Source: Dipetalonema caudispina (lineage: Eukaryota; Nematoda; Chromadorea; Rhabditida; Onchocercidae). From it: a stretch of DNA of 64,000 nt. A program made the translations under genes and the position numbers. Shown here piece after piece: positions 40,701-55,241 of the stretch. The notes under the pieces are model-generated. The model saw only the letters and a program-made list of their open reading frames with translations. It was not told the DNA's origin and made no database searches. The stretch is taken from the NCBI GenBank assembly GCA_013365325.1, contig JABVXV010000078.1:124001-188000 (forward strand), read 5' to 3'. Within the stretch, counting starts at the first letter, position 1, and every line of letters begins with the position of its first letter.

Positions 40701-43700
40701 ATCAAATCGATTTAAAAATGAAATGAAGGAATGCCTTATTACAAGCTAAGTTACATCAGACCAACCTTGAATAAACGAAAAAAGAAAAAAAAAAAAAAAA
40801 AAGAGAAATGCAACAAACAAATGTCATCCTCGTTGAATGGGAAATAGTCAATATTTGGATGTGTACGCTTTTCATTATTAAATTTATTAACTACACTTCG
40901 GCTCAATTGACTTACTCTAGCTCTATTGATGATGTGATGGTAATATGCAACATAGTTACTCGTCCAAGAGCAAGCATTTTCACACTGTGCCATTTCGAAA
41001 ACATCCAAAATTGCTGATATATCTGAATAATTTGTTGTGAACGGCTGCATTTCACTTATAATCAACAACATCAAGGACTATTTAATGAAAACATAGTTCA
41101 ATGATTAAACTTATCTCAGATTTTACAAAGCTGTGATATACATTCCACAGCATTTGAAAATTGATTTTAGTTAAGGAAGCAGTGAGAAGAAAATGCGCAA
41201 AGGAAAGCCATCACTAATAGTGCGTTGTCACTCGTGTGAGTTAAATGTGTTGAATTCATTTTTACATTAATTCCGGGTGAATGAGTGAAAAACCTTTTAG
41301 ATAGTGTACAATAAAAAAACACTACGCCTCTTACTGAAAAACATAGATGCTGAACTTTTAAATCATGTAATTAAGCAGGCAAACACGATTGAATAAATTT
41401 CTTGTGAAAATTTCTTACTGATTTATGAGAGAGAAAAGAAATCTGTACCATTCAAGTGTCGATCTGTGATCGTTCGATTCGGTAGGCCATAAGGTTTCGT
41501 TGAAATGATCCGTGTTCCATCTTTGAGTTCACTCAAAAGCTCTCTTAAAAAGAAAAATATTCAACATAGAAGTCGGGTGAGTCGTACTCGATGCTTGAGC
41601 AAAGTACATTAGGCTTTTCTAATTTTCAGTCCTAAAGTAACTAAGAGACAGAAAAGTTAAGATTTCTTAAACCCTCGAACATCTGCATTGTGCATTGTGC
41701 TAGCCGTAATCAAGATATTTCACCACGAACTTCAAAACTGTGGCTTTATCACAGTCCTAATTTCAGCGTTCATCGAACCATACAATCACTAACAGAATGA
41801 TACAACTACAGATACACTGCAACAGACCTCTTTATGCGAGTTTCCAGTTCCGCTGTAAATGCGAAGTTATTGATTAGAATGATTGTTGCTTCCTTAGTGA
41901 TCAGATCACGAAATTTTTCGTCCAAGAAATCTCCTTTATGTAATTCAAAAGGTCTAAATTTTTTACCATACCACTTCATCCACCTGAAAACAGTAAGAAC
42001 TCAGAATCATTATGCATTCATGATGAGGTGTTTATTTGCATAAGAAAATCATCAAAATCAGAAATTTGTGATTTTTCAAGCATTATTATTTCTTGGAATA
42101 TCTTGTAATTGCTTTTTTTATACAGGATCCAATAAATAATAATGTACTTTTTGAATTCAACGGAAAGATTTTGCGCATAACGATTCGGCAATGAGGCAAT
42201 TTCTATGCCAACTGCTTTTCGTACTTTAGAACCACCAGCCATGTGAATGACTAACTGACCAACCCCACTTCCAAGATCAACGAAGACATCCCGATCCTGA
42301 AATAACACCACCATGAGTCATGGATGCTGACCAGAAATAGCTTCTTACTTTGCTTAACATATTATTAGTGGTATGAGTTGATTAGCAATACGTCACTTTC
42401 AAAGCAGTTATAAAAATAGGTTACATGTAAATAAGGTTACCATATGTAACAAAATAAGGAGTAATCCAACTAATTCGTCCTGTTATTTACCAACCCTTAA
42501 TCAAATGGAAAACAAATAAAGATAATGACGAAAGTGTTGTTAGAAGGTGAATGAATTTTTTAAGAACACTGAGAGGAGGGATATGAATCTTCACAATCTC
42601 AAAGTGGAAGAAAAAACAAACAAAACAAAAGCCCAGAAGTAAAATGAGCATTCAGATTGAAAACTGTGAATCCTCAAAGGCTTATAAAGATGCATTTTCA
42701 TATGCCAATTCAGTCTTATTAATATATCACAAACCTTTGGCACAATTTCTTGAATGATCATTTGCATTCGATCAAATGAAGTTTCACCATAGGTTTGTGA
42801 TGAGAATGCCTTATAATGATTATTTAAAAGATGCACATTGTCTACAGCACGATTGTATGCTCTGGTACAGATCTGCCTTAAAAGCATTGGATTTGCTCGT
42901 TCTGCTGACCAAATTTCACCACCTGGCTTTGTCGCACCTTTCCACTACAAACATAGAAGACTGATTAATGGAAATTTTTGCAAAAAAAAAATTTCAAATT
43001 AACATGGTCATTTAAAAAAAAATCAAAGCAGGAAATTTTACTAAATAAAACGACACCACAGCACTAAATACGGATTCAAAGCTATATAGAAATCTATTCC
43101 GGAAAGGCAAAATAACGAAAGCAATGTTCTTAAAAAGCCATGATAAAAAAAGCAGCAAAATTTGGGCTGGATTTCATGCAACTAAAGAAGAATGCGGCTG
43201 TAAAACACTGCATGTATACTCAGCTTAATTCAGCAAGTATCGCGAGTTTGTTCAGAAAATCCTAATTTGTTGTTCGTTGAAAATGGAAATTTTAGGAAAA
43301 ATAGTTCAAATTGAAAAGTCCAACCAGCTGGGTAAATGTGGGACAAGTTTTGTTGAAAGCATCCAACAGTGCCGACATTTGTTGAAAGCTGAAATGCTAA
43401 CCTGTAGCTTAATACCTTCTATTTTTCAAAAAAAGTTCTGAAAATTTTCAGAATACTTTAATATACAATCTCAAAAAGCGATTTTTATCGGAGTTGCATC
43501 AAACATATATTTCAAGAACTTTGGATGAAATCAGACAACAAATAACTTACTCCCTTTTATCAATTGTATCAAGATTCATCCCACAATGTTGTCTTAAAAT
43601 GAAATTAAGCTCAGGGAATGATGAAAGCGCATTCCTGAAATATTTAAAGCATAAGAAAAAACTAAATTATCACAAATCATTCTGCTTATTTTCACTATGG

Positions 43701-44143
43701 TTCCGTCCCGTAATTTTTTAAGCCATTATACTGAACATATTCTTTATATATCACCGAATCCTGCACAGTTCGAAATCATTGATTTGGGAAATCACAGTTC
43801 AAAGTTTTTCATACAAGAGTATAACAAGACCGAATCATGCAACGAGTTAAAAATGTTATAAAACACTTTTTATTTGACGTGGAAAAAGAAGTTACCTTAC
43901 AACATCTAGAATTTCTTGCCCTTCACTATAGCCAGAAACTTCTCGTAATGGCCACATGAAGGTAAGTGGTTCACCACCAAGTGGGCTTGCTAGTTTCAAC
44001 TGTACCCGTTGTTCTTCGAGGCATACCGGACTTGCCGAAAGCTTCGAACGGCTCGATGACCGTGATGAGGTAGATTCTTCAGAGTATTTGGACGTGGACG
44101 GATCCGGATCATGGCCTGTTGAATCCTTTTCCTCCTCGCTCAT
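34706..44143 (-). CDS. dot-1: DOT1 histone H3-K79 methyltransferase
   Basis: SAM-dependent enzyme that methylates lysine 79 of histone H3 on nucleosomes. Exons (minus): 44143-43896, 43634-43551, 43388-43325, 42944-42735, 42296-42148, 41983-41828, 41543-41449, 41022-40916, 40635-40340, 40002-39795, 37722-37470, 36986-36972, 36882-36791, 36692-36513, 36254-35988, 35715-35601, 35462-35257, 34990-34706; 1009 aa, phases consistent. The catalytic domain spans about residues 30-385: EPLTFMWPL, QLWKGATKP, TYGETSFDRM, SAM motif I DLGSGVGQ (209-216), the acidic GIEIA, NNFAF (290-294) and a final LEKYFLSQRNPALK, all matching human DOT1L. Beyond it lie Ser/Arg-rich sequence, an AT-hook-like GQRGRPRK (about 528-533), and coiled coils at about 629-808, the sort of region by which DOT1 binds AF10/ZFP-1 relatives. 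One exon is only 15 nt. An acceptor-like CAG at 44160-44158 precedes the ATG. Human DOT1L is longer (1537 aa). Confidence 0.95.
37809..37855. repeat. CA-rich microsatellite in DOT1 intron 10
   Basis: Runs of ACAC and ATAC within the 2.1-kb intron separating DOT1 exons 10 and 11. Simple repeat only. Confidence 0.8.
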
Positions 44144-46189
44144 TATTTCCGGATTTCCTGTATACTTCCTAGCTTCACTTCAACTAGAATCAGAACAAAA
44201 GAGTGGAAGTGTTGATCGCGAAATGATTTATCCACAAGTAGCACGTAACTCACTTGTTCAGCTAATGAAGTACACATCGTCCACGTGAACTTTCATTTTA
44301 AACAATCTGAAAAATAAACGTAGTTTTCGAAATTCTCAATAATATTTTAATATTAAAAAATCGCGCAGAATTGCAAATTTCAGACAAAATCTGTGATCCT
44401 CATAAATTTGTCCTACACAAGTTCACGATGTCTGCCGTCAAACCGTAGTTTAATGACGTACTATAACTTTCAATGCATAAATATAAAAGCATGAAATACT
44501 GATGATATGATCATCAGCTTAATTTCGAGGCACGCTTTGAGCATAGGATTTTTTCTCATCGTACGCTTAGGATCCATTAAACCGAAATGTAGAAGCTTGA
44601 GGAAAATCTAAAAAACATGCTTCCGGTATGATTTAATTAATTATATGATTCAAAATCATAATTCCTCATTACAGAAGGTGCCAAAAACGGAAGTGCCTGC
44701 TAGCTTTCTATCTAACATTTTTAACGTATGTCTAAGATTATAAAAATTAATTGCACCAAAATATTTCTCCTACTAATCAGTTAGTAAAACTTGAAACTTA
44801 CGACCTCTCTTCGTACTCAAACATCACTTTTTACTACGATATGAATCATCCTGAAATGCATAAATAGCTTCACTGATTTGACATCTTCCCTCATAATAAG
44901 ATATGAACAGTATGGTTCACTAAAGTTCTCAAGATGGTCATCCACTTCAACAGGTCAGTCTATATATATATACCAAGAAGATTTTCCTAAAGTAAAATGT
45001 ACATTCTTCTTCATTCAGACTAATTTTAACATCAATCTTTGGACAGTACTTTCATTTACGGATACCTCAAGGCGAGTGATAATTGATGATAAGGCAAGGA
45101 CCACACAAATAATAATGATTTAATAAATAATAAAGACAAACATTCACTTAACATTTATCCAAATACTGATATTACGATGAAATAACAAAACGGTTACAGC
45201 CGTTGTTAAAATCATAATTTTTTTCGGAAATACAACAATATAACACTCATATATGATGTTTTTAAGACTACCGTTGAACTGAACAGAAGATATCACTTGA
45301 AGTAAAAAACAAAATATTTACAAACTCTCGAGATAACTTTTGAGAATCCATAAATTTCCTTCAGAACATTTCCAACTTCCTGATTTAAGATTTGATATTT
45401 CTCACAAAAAAAAAAAAAAAAAATGAAGGAAAGGGTCGAAAACAATCGCATATAACTAACTTACCATACCTTTACATTCTTGTTGTTAATTCATTTCGTT
45501 TATATTCCTTACATTAATTCTTTAATCACTGTAAAATAATTGGATAAGATTTAGCTGAAACTTGAAATTCACTCCAAATGATCCATTAAACAATAAATGA
45601 TTTTGTGGGATTAATCGATAAACCGAATTACAATTATGAAAAATACTTAATCCTTGCAATAATCTTACATTATTTGTTTATAAATAACGATCCATCATAT
45701 TTGCTTTTATTATGCCTCCTAAATTTTCTACTCTTTTCCGGTAATTTTTTAATGAAATCCGGATTTCCTGGAATAAAAATAGACAGATATATATGGGATT
45801 AATTGTACCTATGGAAGTCTTAATTAAAATAAACGAAATTTTAAATCCATTTTGGAAACATATAAAATTTCAAAAAAAAAAAAAAAACAAAAGACATCGA
45901 AGGATAACTCTTCTATAACTTTAAACTCTTCAATGTTCTAATTTGAAAAGTTTAATGAATAAAAATATTGAAGAAAATTGGGAAAGGAAAGAATTGAAAG
46001 AAAAGAAAATGAAAGAGATATCATTCATTTATGAATATATTAAATTGTAATAATAGAAATGAAATAATGAAATATAAAAATATGGAACATCTATAAATTA
46101 ACAATTCTTAATTACATTTAATTATCAGACAAAGAATTATAATTAGAGGTAAACCAATGACAAAATATTCGAAAAAAATGACCAATAAA

Positions 46190-46239
46190 GAAAAAAAAAA
46201 AAAAAAGAAAAAAAAAACACAGAAAAAAAAAAAAAAAAC
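46190..46239. repeat. A-rich low-complexity tract
   Basis: Fifty bases of A interrupted by single G, C or CAC; immediately upstream of the microsatellite cluster. Confidence 0.8.
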
Positions 46240-46330
46240 TTTTTTCTACTCTAACTAATCGACTTCCTACTTCAGCAAAAGATTGAAGTGACGATGAGAT
46301 GAAAATCGACGTGTATGTCTGTCACAAATA

Positions 46331-46706
46331 AACAGACACACACACACATACACACACATATACACACATATATACCTCAATCTACCTACCTACCTACACA
46401 CACACACACACACACATACACATACACATACACATACACGTATACAAAGGCAACACAAGGAAGCACAGCAATCAATGAAATTCATTTTAATCTTGTTCTC
46501 TCTCTCTCCCTCTCTTTCTCTCTCTTTCTCTCTTTCCCTCTCTTTCTCCCTCTTCCTCTCTATGGTTGTTTACATTACTCTCTGGGTGTTCATTGGTAAT
46601 ATGATATACATACGTACAAATATATACATACACATACACACACACACACATACACACACATACACATACATACACATACAAATACATACATACATACATA
46701 CATATG
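46331..46706. repeat. Compound microsatellite cluster (CA, CTAC, CATA, CT)
   Basis: Consecutive simple repeats: CA/CATA at about 46331-46375, CTAC at about 46381-46396, CA/ACATAC at about 46397-46440, CT/CTTT at about 46498-46562, then CA/ACAT at about 46622-46705. The open frames across it (His-Thr or Leu-Ser strings) are repeat translations, not genes. Confidence 0.9.
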
Positions 46707-49341
46707 CAATATAATGTATACACTGCGAGAAACGTATAGAAGAGGAAGAAACAGACACGTATGAAGACGTACGTACGTTTAGAAGTAAGACAATTATCAG
46801 ATGTGGAATGATATCTGATAATTTCAGTAAAATATTTTATTGTTAAAGGTATTCGTTTTAAGTATTAATTTTTTTTTTTTTTTTTTTTGTAGTAGCTTTT
46901 GTTGATTTAAAATTTTAATTTTTTATTCATTCGTTCAAATTTTTTCCTTTAATGATACTTGTAATAGTTGTTGTTGTTGTTGTTGTTGAAATTTCACTTC
47001 ATCAAAATAAATATGACTAAGTTGTACTTGTTGGGGGGGTAGGAAAAAAAAAAGTAACGTAATTGTTGAAATTTTTGTTGTATTGAATAAATTATTGAGA
47101 TTAATTAATTTCATTAATGAAATAATAATAATTGGTGAATAAATAAAACTAGCATAGTTAAATTGTTAATTACATAGATAAGATAAAATTATAAAAGTGA
47201 TAAGATAAGGTAATCATAATTACTCTCTTCGACTAATTTGTTTGCGTGATTGATTGCTTTTTTTTTCTTTTTTTTTTTTTTTTTTTTAATTTTTGAACAT
47301 TTATCATTTTAAAAATTTCTGTAATACTTTAGGTTTTCTTCAAGTGGAAACTTGGAAATCTTATCAGTACAGATAGATAGTGGAAAGAGGATTGCTTCAA
47401 GAAGTGCATATTATTAGAAGGATTGAAAATTTGTACGTTTATTTTAAATTTATTTAAAATATTTAAAGTAATGGAATGGATCAAATTTTTATTACAGAGA
47501 AATGAGGCAAAACAATGTATTTCCATGAAAATTTATTTTATAAATACAATTTTTACATTAGATAGTTTTCTTTTTTTTTTTTTTTTTTCATTTTATTTAC
47601 ACTTACAGCAATATCATCATTATCATGTAATATATGTGAAATTTGTAAATTTATAATCTTTTTTGATAATTCGAAAAAAATTTCTCATATAGTGAAAGTT
47701 AATGATGATTATTATATTATTTACTTTCACTTTATGCATACTTTGACATAAATTAATAGATGGAAAAAAAAAAAGAAAGATTATGTATCATTACTGATAT
47801 GATGATAAGCTATTGATATACTTGAATACCTAATTAATATAATAAAAGAAATGTTCGTTGCATATGCAACTATTAGATCATAAATTACATAAGTAAACAT
47901 TAAAATATGTATAATATAGCATACTTAATCGCTAAGTGATATTTTACAAACGTAAATATCAGATCGTTTGTTACGTACGTAAATCAATGATATGCCATGT
48001 ATTTTATAATGAAATTCAGTTATAATTGTAATAATTTTTTTTTTTTTTTTTTTTTACAAAAAATTGGATTAACTTTAACGAAGTGAATTTTTTTTTTTTT
48101 CCTTGCAAAATGAAATAAATACGTGTATACGTGAAGAATATCATGATGAGTTACGTAACATAAATGTGTTACGGTGTAATTCATATGAACATTAGGAAGA
48201 TTATTTTTCAACATAGAGAAATGATTGGATAGCTTAATTGAATAGCTAAATTATTCATAAGATTTATTGATAATGATAAACAAATATAGGCTATGTTTAT
48301 TTGTTTGGTTATCAATTAATTGAAAATATAAAAAGTTAAGACTAATTAAATAATGTAAGTATGAGTAAATCATTCTTGCAAAGAAAAAAAAACAATCATT
48401 TTTATAAACAATGGATCATTTTAATAAATTAACTGTCATTCTTATAATAAAACAATCACAATTATAAACATTTTCTAGAAAAAAAAAAAAAAAAAAAAAA
48501 ACAGAAAGTAACATTAAAAAAGAATTGTTACAATTGCCAATTATTTGGTAAATCAATCAAGTATGAGTCATATACTATTTTTTCTTTTTCGAAATATTAC
48601 AAAATAATTCAATCATGTTTGTTAATACTATTAATATTTTAGTTATTATTATTATTATTGTTATTACTATAGCTATCATTACTGTTTAAATACAAAATGA
48701 TATTGTTAATTTGATTTGAAAGAAGCAGGAAGAAAATTAACTGACAATATAAGAATTAAATTTCGAATATGCAAATAAATCTGAATAACATTTTTACACT
48801 TTTCAATGAATACATTAAGTAATCAAAAGATGTAGGCAGACAGATAAATATGCACATGTATTGCTATAGTTACGCTTAAAGTTTTCATATCAGAAATGAA
48901 TTTTTTTTTCAATTATCATTTCTATGTTGCTTTTTCTCATTTATTCTTTTGTTAAAATGATTATAATTGTGACAAGTTTGTTCATTTCCAATGTAATAAA
49001 ATTGCAGTTTTAGATAAAGGTTGGATACGTCTATAAAAACGTGATAACAGTGTTTACGTGAGCAGAATGAATTTGTACAATTATTGAAAACTCGAATTGT
49101 ATGTTTTTTCCTCTTATTCATTAAATACCATTCAATAGAATTGATCAATTAAAGTGATTTTCTTGAAATTGGCATTTCAAGAAATAGATATTTCAGTAGT
49201 GGGCTTGCCAATCTTTGTCATCCAATTATGAATCATTATCAAAAGTGACGTTGAGTAAATCAAATGTTACATGATTTTTAGTATTTGAGTACCATATAAT
49301 TCCTGGTTAAGTTTGATGTAATTTATTTCAGTTTAAGAAGC

Positions 49342-52300
49342 ATGCGTTTCTGGTCAACCTTACTCCTCATTATTCTGTACTGCTGGTTAGATGTTGTTAT
49401 TTCGGTGACCGCTTTGGGCTTCTATCAAACATCATTCAAATTTGATGCTCAAATTATCTGGGATTATATAGCACTTAATGTGCCGTATCATTTTATCACT
49501 TCACCAATTGATTTCCTGTTATGTACAGCTTTTCGACTTCTAATAATGCTAATCTGTATTATTCTCAAAGTCAATCATGAACATCCATGGCTTGAAAAAT
49601 TTTTCATACCACTTTTGGGAGTATTTATCCTGAATTGGACCTTTTCATTGATAAAATTACTGGCATTCTCGGAGAAAATCGAACAATTTGCTTATTTCGG
49701 GTTTTGGCTAAATGTTATTTGGAATGTGCTAGCCGCTGCATTAATTATATTACTTTGGAATTTTGTATTGCGTACTAATGCCTCATGGGGTTATCAATCA
49801 TTGACGGGTGAAGCACGAAATACAACATCAAGATTGCAAGATACTAAAGAGGAATCCAATCGTTTTGGTACTGGTCAGCATATTCTACGATTGCTCCGTT
49901 ATTGTAAATATCATTGGAAATGGTTTGCAACAGGATTCTTCTTCCTTACCATCTATTCTTCATGTATGAATTCATACATTATTAAATTTTATACTTTGAA
50001 TAGTATTGTTTAGAAAGATGATTTAGATATTAAAATCACACTTTTTCCAGTTCCTATAATACCGATTCGTTAGTATGTATTCATCGTATTACATATTTAA
50101 GTTCTATCTTCTTGGTTTTGAGTCCATAAATGGAATTAGTGACTTAGTAGCAAAATCCAGTAAATTTGATTTCGTTGCATATTTAATGACATAATTTACT
50201 GGTCAAATTCGAGATCAATTGATGGAATTAAAAACATGCTAAAAATGAAATCTGAAATGGATTTATTCAAGCACGGGTATTTTTACCATATTGTACCGGT
50301 CAAGTACTTTCAAATATAGTACAAGGTCGAGGTGCCGATGTTTTAGTCCGTTCTGTGCTGCTTATGTCGGCTTTAACCTTCGTAAGGTTTGCATTTTATC
50401 CTTATATTTTCTTTTTGCACTTCGATATTACATTCGTGAGAAATCTGAGGATTTTTATGCGAACTTTCAAAGTAAAAGTTATCTTCAAATTTATGAATCA
50501 TTTGCATTTTAGTACAATTTCTGGTGGTCTTCGAGGTGGAAGCTTCGTTTATGCTACAGCATTGGTAAATCGTCAAATGCGCGATGATTTATTTAGTTCA
50601 TTAGTGGAGCAAGAAATCAGCTTCTTTGATACAACTAACACAGGTATTTAGCGCTATTTCATATGGTAAAACCGGGAAATTTATTAGAAAACTGTTAAAT
50701 TGAATGATCATTTAGAAAATTATGAAACTTACTATGCTTATGATCCAGATATTTTGTTTGATGTAGGAGTTATATTTTTGAGTTTATCAGGTGAGATAAC
50801 ATCGCGCTTAACAACTGACTGTGAAACGATGTCTTCAACAATTTCTACCAACTTGAACGTCTTCCTTCGAAACAGTGTCATGCTACTTGGTTCACTGGTA
50901 TTTATGACCACTCTTTCATGGCGACTTGCTTTGGTTACTTTCATCATTGTACCGGTCGTTGGTTTCGTGACTAAAGTTTATGGTGCATATTATGATGTAA
51001 GTATGAAATTTTCGATATTTTCACGAAGTGTTAGATTGATTTAATTTGATCTCTGCCTGTATTATACGGCTAGATTACTGATCTCTAATACTTTTTGGTG
51101 ATTAAAATGTTGCATGCTGTTCGGTAGGTTAATTTCACACAGAACTAGAGCATCTTTTCTAAAAGACATTTATGTCAGTCGTCAAGCCTATTCCGTTTAT
51201 TCTGTGCCTCCTGATTTTTAATTAACGAATGTATTTCCCTAATAAACATGATATTTACTTTTTTTTCTCATTCTTTCTGATTACCTTTTTTTCACTTTTT
51301 TACAGCTACTAACGGAAAAGACCCAAGGAACAATAGCGGTATCGAATCATGTAGCAGAACAGGTGCTTAGCACTATGCGAACAGTACGATCATTCGCTTG
51401 CGAGAAACGTGAAGCCAAGAAATTCCAGCAGCAATTGGATGAAACGCTGCATTTGAATAAGAAAAAAGCTATAGTCTATATGGGTTATATGTGGACCACC
51501 GAATTATGTGATAATGTTATCCTGATTGCTGTGCTATTTTATGGTGGTCATCTTGTTTTGTCAGGTGATTTTTCCAGTTTCCATATTTCCGAGAAATCTG
51601 ATTTCGATATTGATTCTACTTGACAAAATTTAGTGCATGAAAATCTAAGAAATTCAGATAAAAAGCCGAATCAACGTTCACTGTGAATTATGACTCGATA
51701 TTGTGCTCACATTTTCGTTTCGTTTCAAATTCATAATTGTTTTTTGTTACAGGAAAAATGACAGTTGATAATTTAATATCTTTCTTGCTGTATCAGATGC
51801 AACTTGGAGAAAATCTCTATGTAGGTTTCCATTTATTTCCGAATGATTTAGATGATATTCTAGTTCATTTCAGTTGATATGTGCAGCCACATGATCTATC
51901 CGATCATTTACTCAATTGCGTTTTCTGTTAGTAGACTACATCCTAGGAGAGCATTGCATTAACTTCCCGAAAGAGTTCATGTTGTCAATCTTTAGACTTT
52001 TGTGTTTAATGCCTATTTCGGCAAAGCTCTTTAGTTGGTAGTTAATCAGAAATAGAATAAGCTTCGCTATCATTTCATTACCATTACATCGATCACGTTT
52101 GCAGCTGCGTACGTTATCTCTACAGATTGTTACCGCTTCCAATTTCAAATATATTTTGAAAGAGACTTAAATTCCGTCTCCATGAGATCTAAACTTCCAT
52201 TTCTCTAGTCCTATTAATAGTATTTTTTAGAACATCAGTTATGTATTTACGGGTTTGATGGAAAGTGTTGGTGCATCACGGAAAGTTTTCGAATATATGA

Positions 52301-54251
52301 TGCGTAAACCAAAAATTCTTCATGTTGGGACGAAGAAGACGCCAATTAATGGCGAAATTAAATTCGATTCCGTATCTTTTACATACGTTTCCCGGCCGAA
52401 CAATCCTGTTTTGCAGGTTTATTGAAATTCTTCACATTTCTCTCTTCAAGTTTTGCATTTCAAATGTTTTCAATAAAGAAAAACATGAAGTTTTCAAAGA
52501 TATATTAGAAATAGTTCGTACTGTTAAGATTTCCTGTTTTATAATTTATATTCGATTACATATGAAGAGGGTTTAGTAAAGGTGGTCGTATTTTATTCCA
52601 TTCGAAAAATAAACCATGGGTTTTTTATTCTTAAATTCATATTTGAAATTCATTTCGTTACAGGACGTCAGTTTTACCGTTTATCCAGGTCAGACTGTTG
52701 CTTTGGTTGGTCCAAGTGGTGGTGGAAAATCGTCCATCGTATCTTTAATTGAACATTTTTACGAATGTGATAAGGGTTCCGTGCTTATTGATGGAAATCC
52801 AGTAGCCGATTATGATCATGAGTATATTCATCAAAAAGTAATTTATTGTTTCGGATTGAATCTTTCATCGAAAATGAAAATAATTCAAAGGAGATAGTGG
52901 TTCTTTGTATTTTTGATGGACTCGTTAAATGATTTTAGAGAGGATGCTTTTAACATATCGAGTTATTGTCTTTAGTGAGGAAGATTCCATGAATTTTTTC
53001 AGATAGCCTTGGTTGCTCAGGATCCAATATTATATGAAGGCACGATACGGGACAATATTGTATACGGATGTGATTGGGCTACTGAGGAAGATGTATTAAA
53101 TGCTGCTAAAATAGCTAATGCACATAATTTCGTTATGGAAACTGAGAAGCAGTATGATACAAACTGTGGCGAGAAGGGTATTCAACTGTCAGGTAATTTA
53201 CTTGGAAATGATATTTTGTCACGTTGGGATATTCTAGAAAATGAGGGCTGTGGTAGTTATAGTGACTCACTAATTTATACTTTGTTGTACATTGGCAAAG
53301 AAATTTGATGATATCGTTTCGACAGGACATCCGAAAATAGATTAGATAGAAATGGACGGACAAAAGGGAAATGAATTACAAGAGAGGGATCGTTCTCTTT
53401 TTTCTCCTCTACATTACTATATGTTACCAATCACTTACTACTCTCTTGCAATAAATTTAAGTCCTTGAATTCAATGGATGGTGGAAAGTAATTTTGAGAT
53501 CAAAAAGAGAAGGAAAAAGGAAATGGTTTTCCTTTTACTAAATTTATTAACATTTTATGTTGCATTCAAATTTTCAGGCGGTCAGAAGCAACGTATAGCA
53601 ATAGCACGAGCTTTGGTCCGTCGTCCCGCGATCCTGATATTAGACGAGGCAACTTCAGCTTTGGATGCAGAAAGTGAGCACGTTATACAAGATGCTTTAG
53701 CACAATGTTCGAAGGATAAAACAGTTCTTGTGATAGCACATCGTTTAAGTACGGTTGAAAATGCTGATCAAATCATTGTTATTAGTAAAGGACGAGTGGT
53801 GCAGGTTAGTTTACTGGAGATTTTTTTGATTAACTAAGACAGCTTGATTTACTATTAAATTTATACCAATGTATAAGATCCAGGAAAGGTTTGAAATCCC
53901 GATTTTAAGTTAGACTAAGTAGTTGAATTAGTTTAGGAGTTACTCTTCGTACAAATTTCAGATCGGAAAATGTAGGTTGCTGATTGAAATTTTTTGTCCT
54001 GTAATAATCAGCACATGATAGTGCTATTTTGGCTTGTTTAAAGATTATCTTGAAATAGGTACGGCATTCCTCGGTTTTAATTTATACACCGAATATATTG
54101 CATAAATTGCAGCTTATAGTAGGTTAAAAAAAATCACATTTTACAATTGTTTTAGCAAGGTCGACACGAGGATTTGCTAGGGCAGGATGGTATTTATCGA
54201 GCATTAGTACATCGGCAACTTCTTGGGCATAGTTCAAGCAAAATACACTGA
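49342..54251 (+). CDS. Half ABC transporter, TAP-like (ABCB9/HAF-4/HAF-9 type)
   Basis: ATP-driven exporter of the ABCB half-transporter class; relatives (TAPL, HAF-4, HAF-9) act as dimers in lysosome-related membranes and move peptides. Exons: 49342-49963, 50272-50386, 50513-50643, 50791-50996, 51306-51564, 51753-51820, 52231-52416, 52664-52837, 53003-53192, 53578-53804, 54156-54251; 757 aa with consistent phases. Exon 1 encodes an extra four-helix N-terminal domain (TMD0, residues 1 to about 160), as in TAPL. The core membrane domain follows ([45 protein letters not shown]). The nucleotide domain has Walker [10 protein letters not shown] (545-553), Q-loop VAQDP, signature LSGGQKQR (about 649-656), Walker B ILILDE (669-674), D-loop SALD and the switch histidine VIAHRLST (H705). 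All catalytic residues are present. A TTTCAG at 49326-49331 lies 10 bases before the ATG, fitting trans-splicing. Choice between haf-4 and haf-9 is not possible by eye. Confidence 0.93.
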
Positions 54252-55241
54252 TATATTCAGCGGTTTGAAATGCTCCTTTTTCGCATATTTTACAGCTGTT
54301 ATTTTCCTTCATTCTTTGATTTGGATTTCTGTGTAGATTTTTTACCTATCCGATTATTAAGGTAGCAGAATTGCTTGAAGGATTCAAACAGCAAAAATGA
54401 TTTACATTTCGGTATTTTTTGAAAACTCATCCCAATTTCAAATATTTGGTATAAAGGTAGAAGCAGTGTTCAATGGTAGTAGAAAATGTGTTGACGGAAA
54501 ATGATTTTAGCATTTAAATATAACCAATCTTTAAACAAAGCAAGACTTAGAAACCTCAAAGAAGAAATTGACACAGACGGATTGTCTCCCATATTGTTTT
54601 ACGCCCACTCCATGTGGTTCTTATCATTAACAAGCCGTACAAATGCTGCTTGTTGAATCATAAACTTCATGTTTGGTTTTGCATAATATCCTTTCTCCCT
54701 CGTTTGCAGTTATATAAAATCATTCTCAAACTTTTTCAACAAAACAACCTGGTGAAATTAATATAACTGATACGACTCCCTAACTGAACGATTGATATAA
54801 GATGCTGCAACGCATCAAATAAATGTGCATGCAAGCTGTGGGTTAATTAAGCGATTACTACCGTATATGTTCTATGTTCTATCAACGATATGTACATTTT
54901 ACTGCGTTATACGTCTAGCAGTAATACGAGGTTGTGGTGTAGAAATGAAGTATAATCCTTTTTTTAACTTGTACGATTCCAACATTCAATACAATGTAAT
55001 GTCACAGAGATCACTATAAAATAACTCAAACAAATTCGAATTATATTTAGGCGCACTCATCGAGACCTTAAGCTTATCAACAAGGGACGGGGTGCGGCAC
55101 AAAAGTTCATACCAAATTCGAAATAAAAACAAAGAAACAAGAAAGAAATGGGATTTTAGCCTTTATACAAAAATAGAAGTACTTATTAACTATGTCCTAT
55201 TAGGGATTCATATAGAAATAGGAATAGGAATCTAGCCTTCA
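54252..55241. other. Convergent 3' region between the ABC transporter and BRD7/9
   Basis: About 1 kb with no coding sequence supported. It holds the 3' UTRs of two tail-to-tail genes; AATAAA at 54818-54823 is a candidate signal for the plus-strand ABC transcript. Confidence 0.6.

Larger units (their letters stand above)
44144..49331. other. 5.2-kb head-to-head spacer between DOT1 and the ABC transporter
   Basis: The two genes are transcribed away from each other, so both promoters should lie here. I see no conserved coding block or recognisable RNA gene. It holds the microsatellite cluster at 46.3-46.7 kb, a GTT run near 46970-46987 and many poly-A/T tracts (for example 48480-48501). The DOT1 side starts with a leader acceptor at 44158 and the ABC side ends with TTTCAG at 49331. 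Confidence 0.6.

Noticed and set aside
46315..46758. Open frames of His-Thr-Tyr or Leu-Ser strings
   Set aside because: Pure translation of the CA and CT microsatellites.
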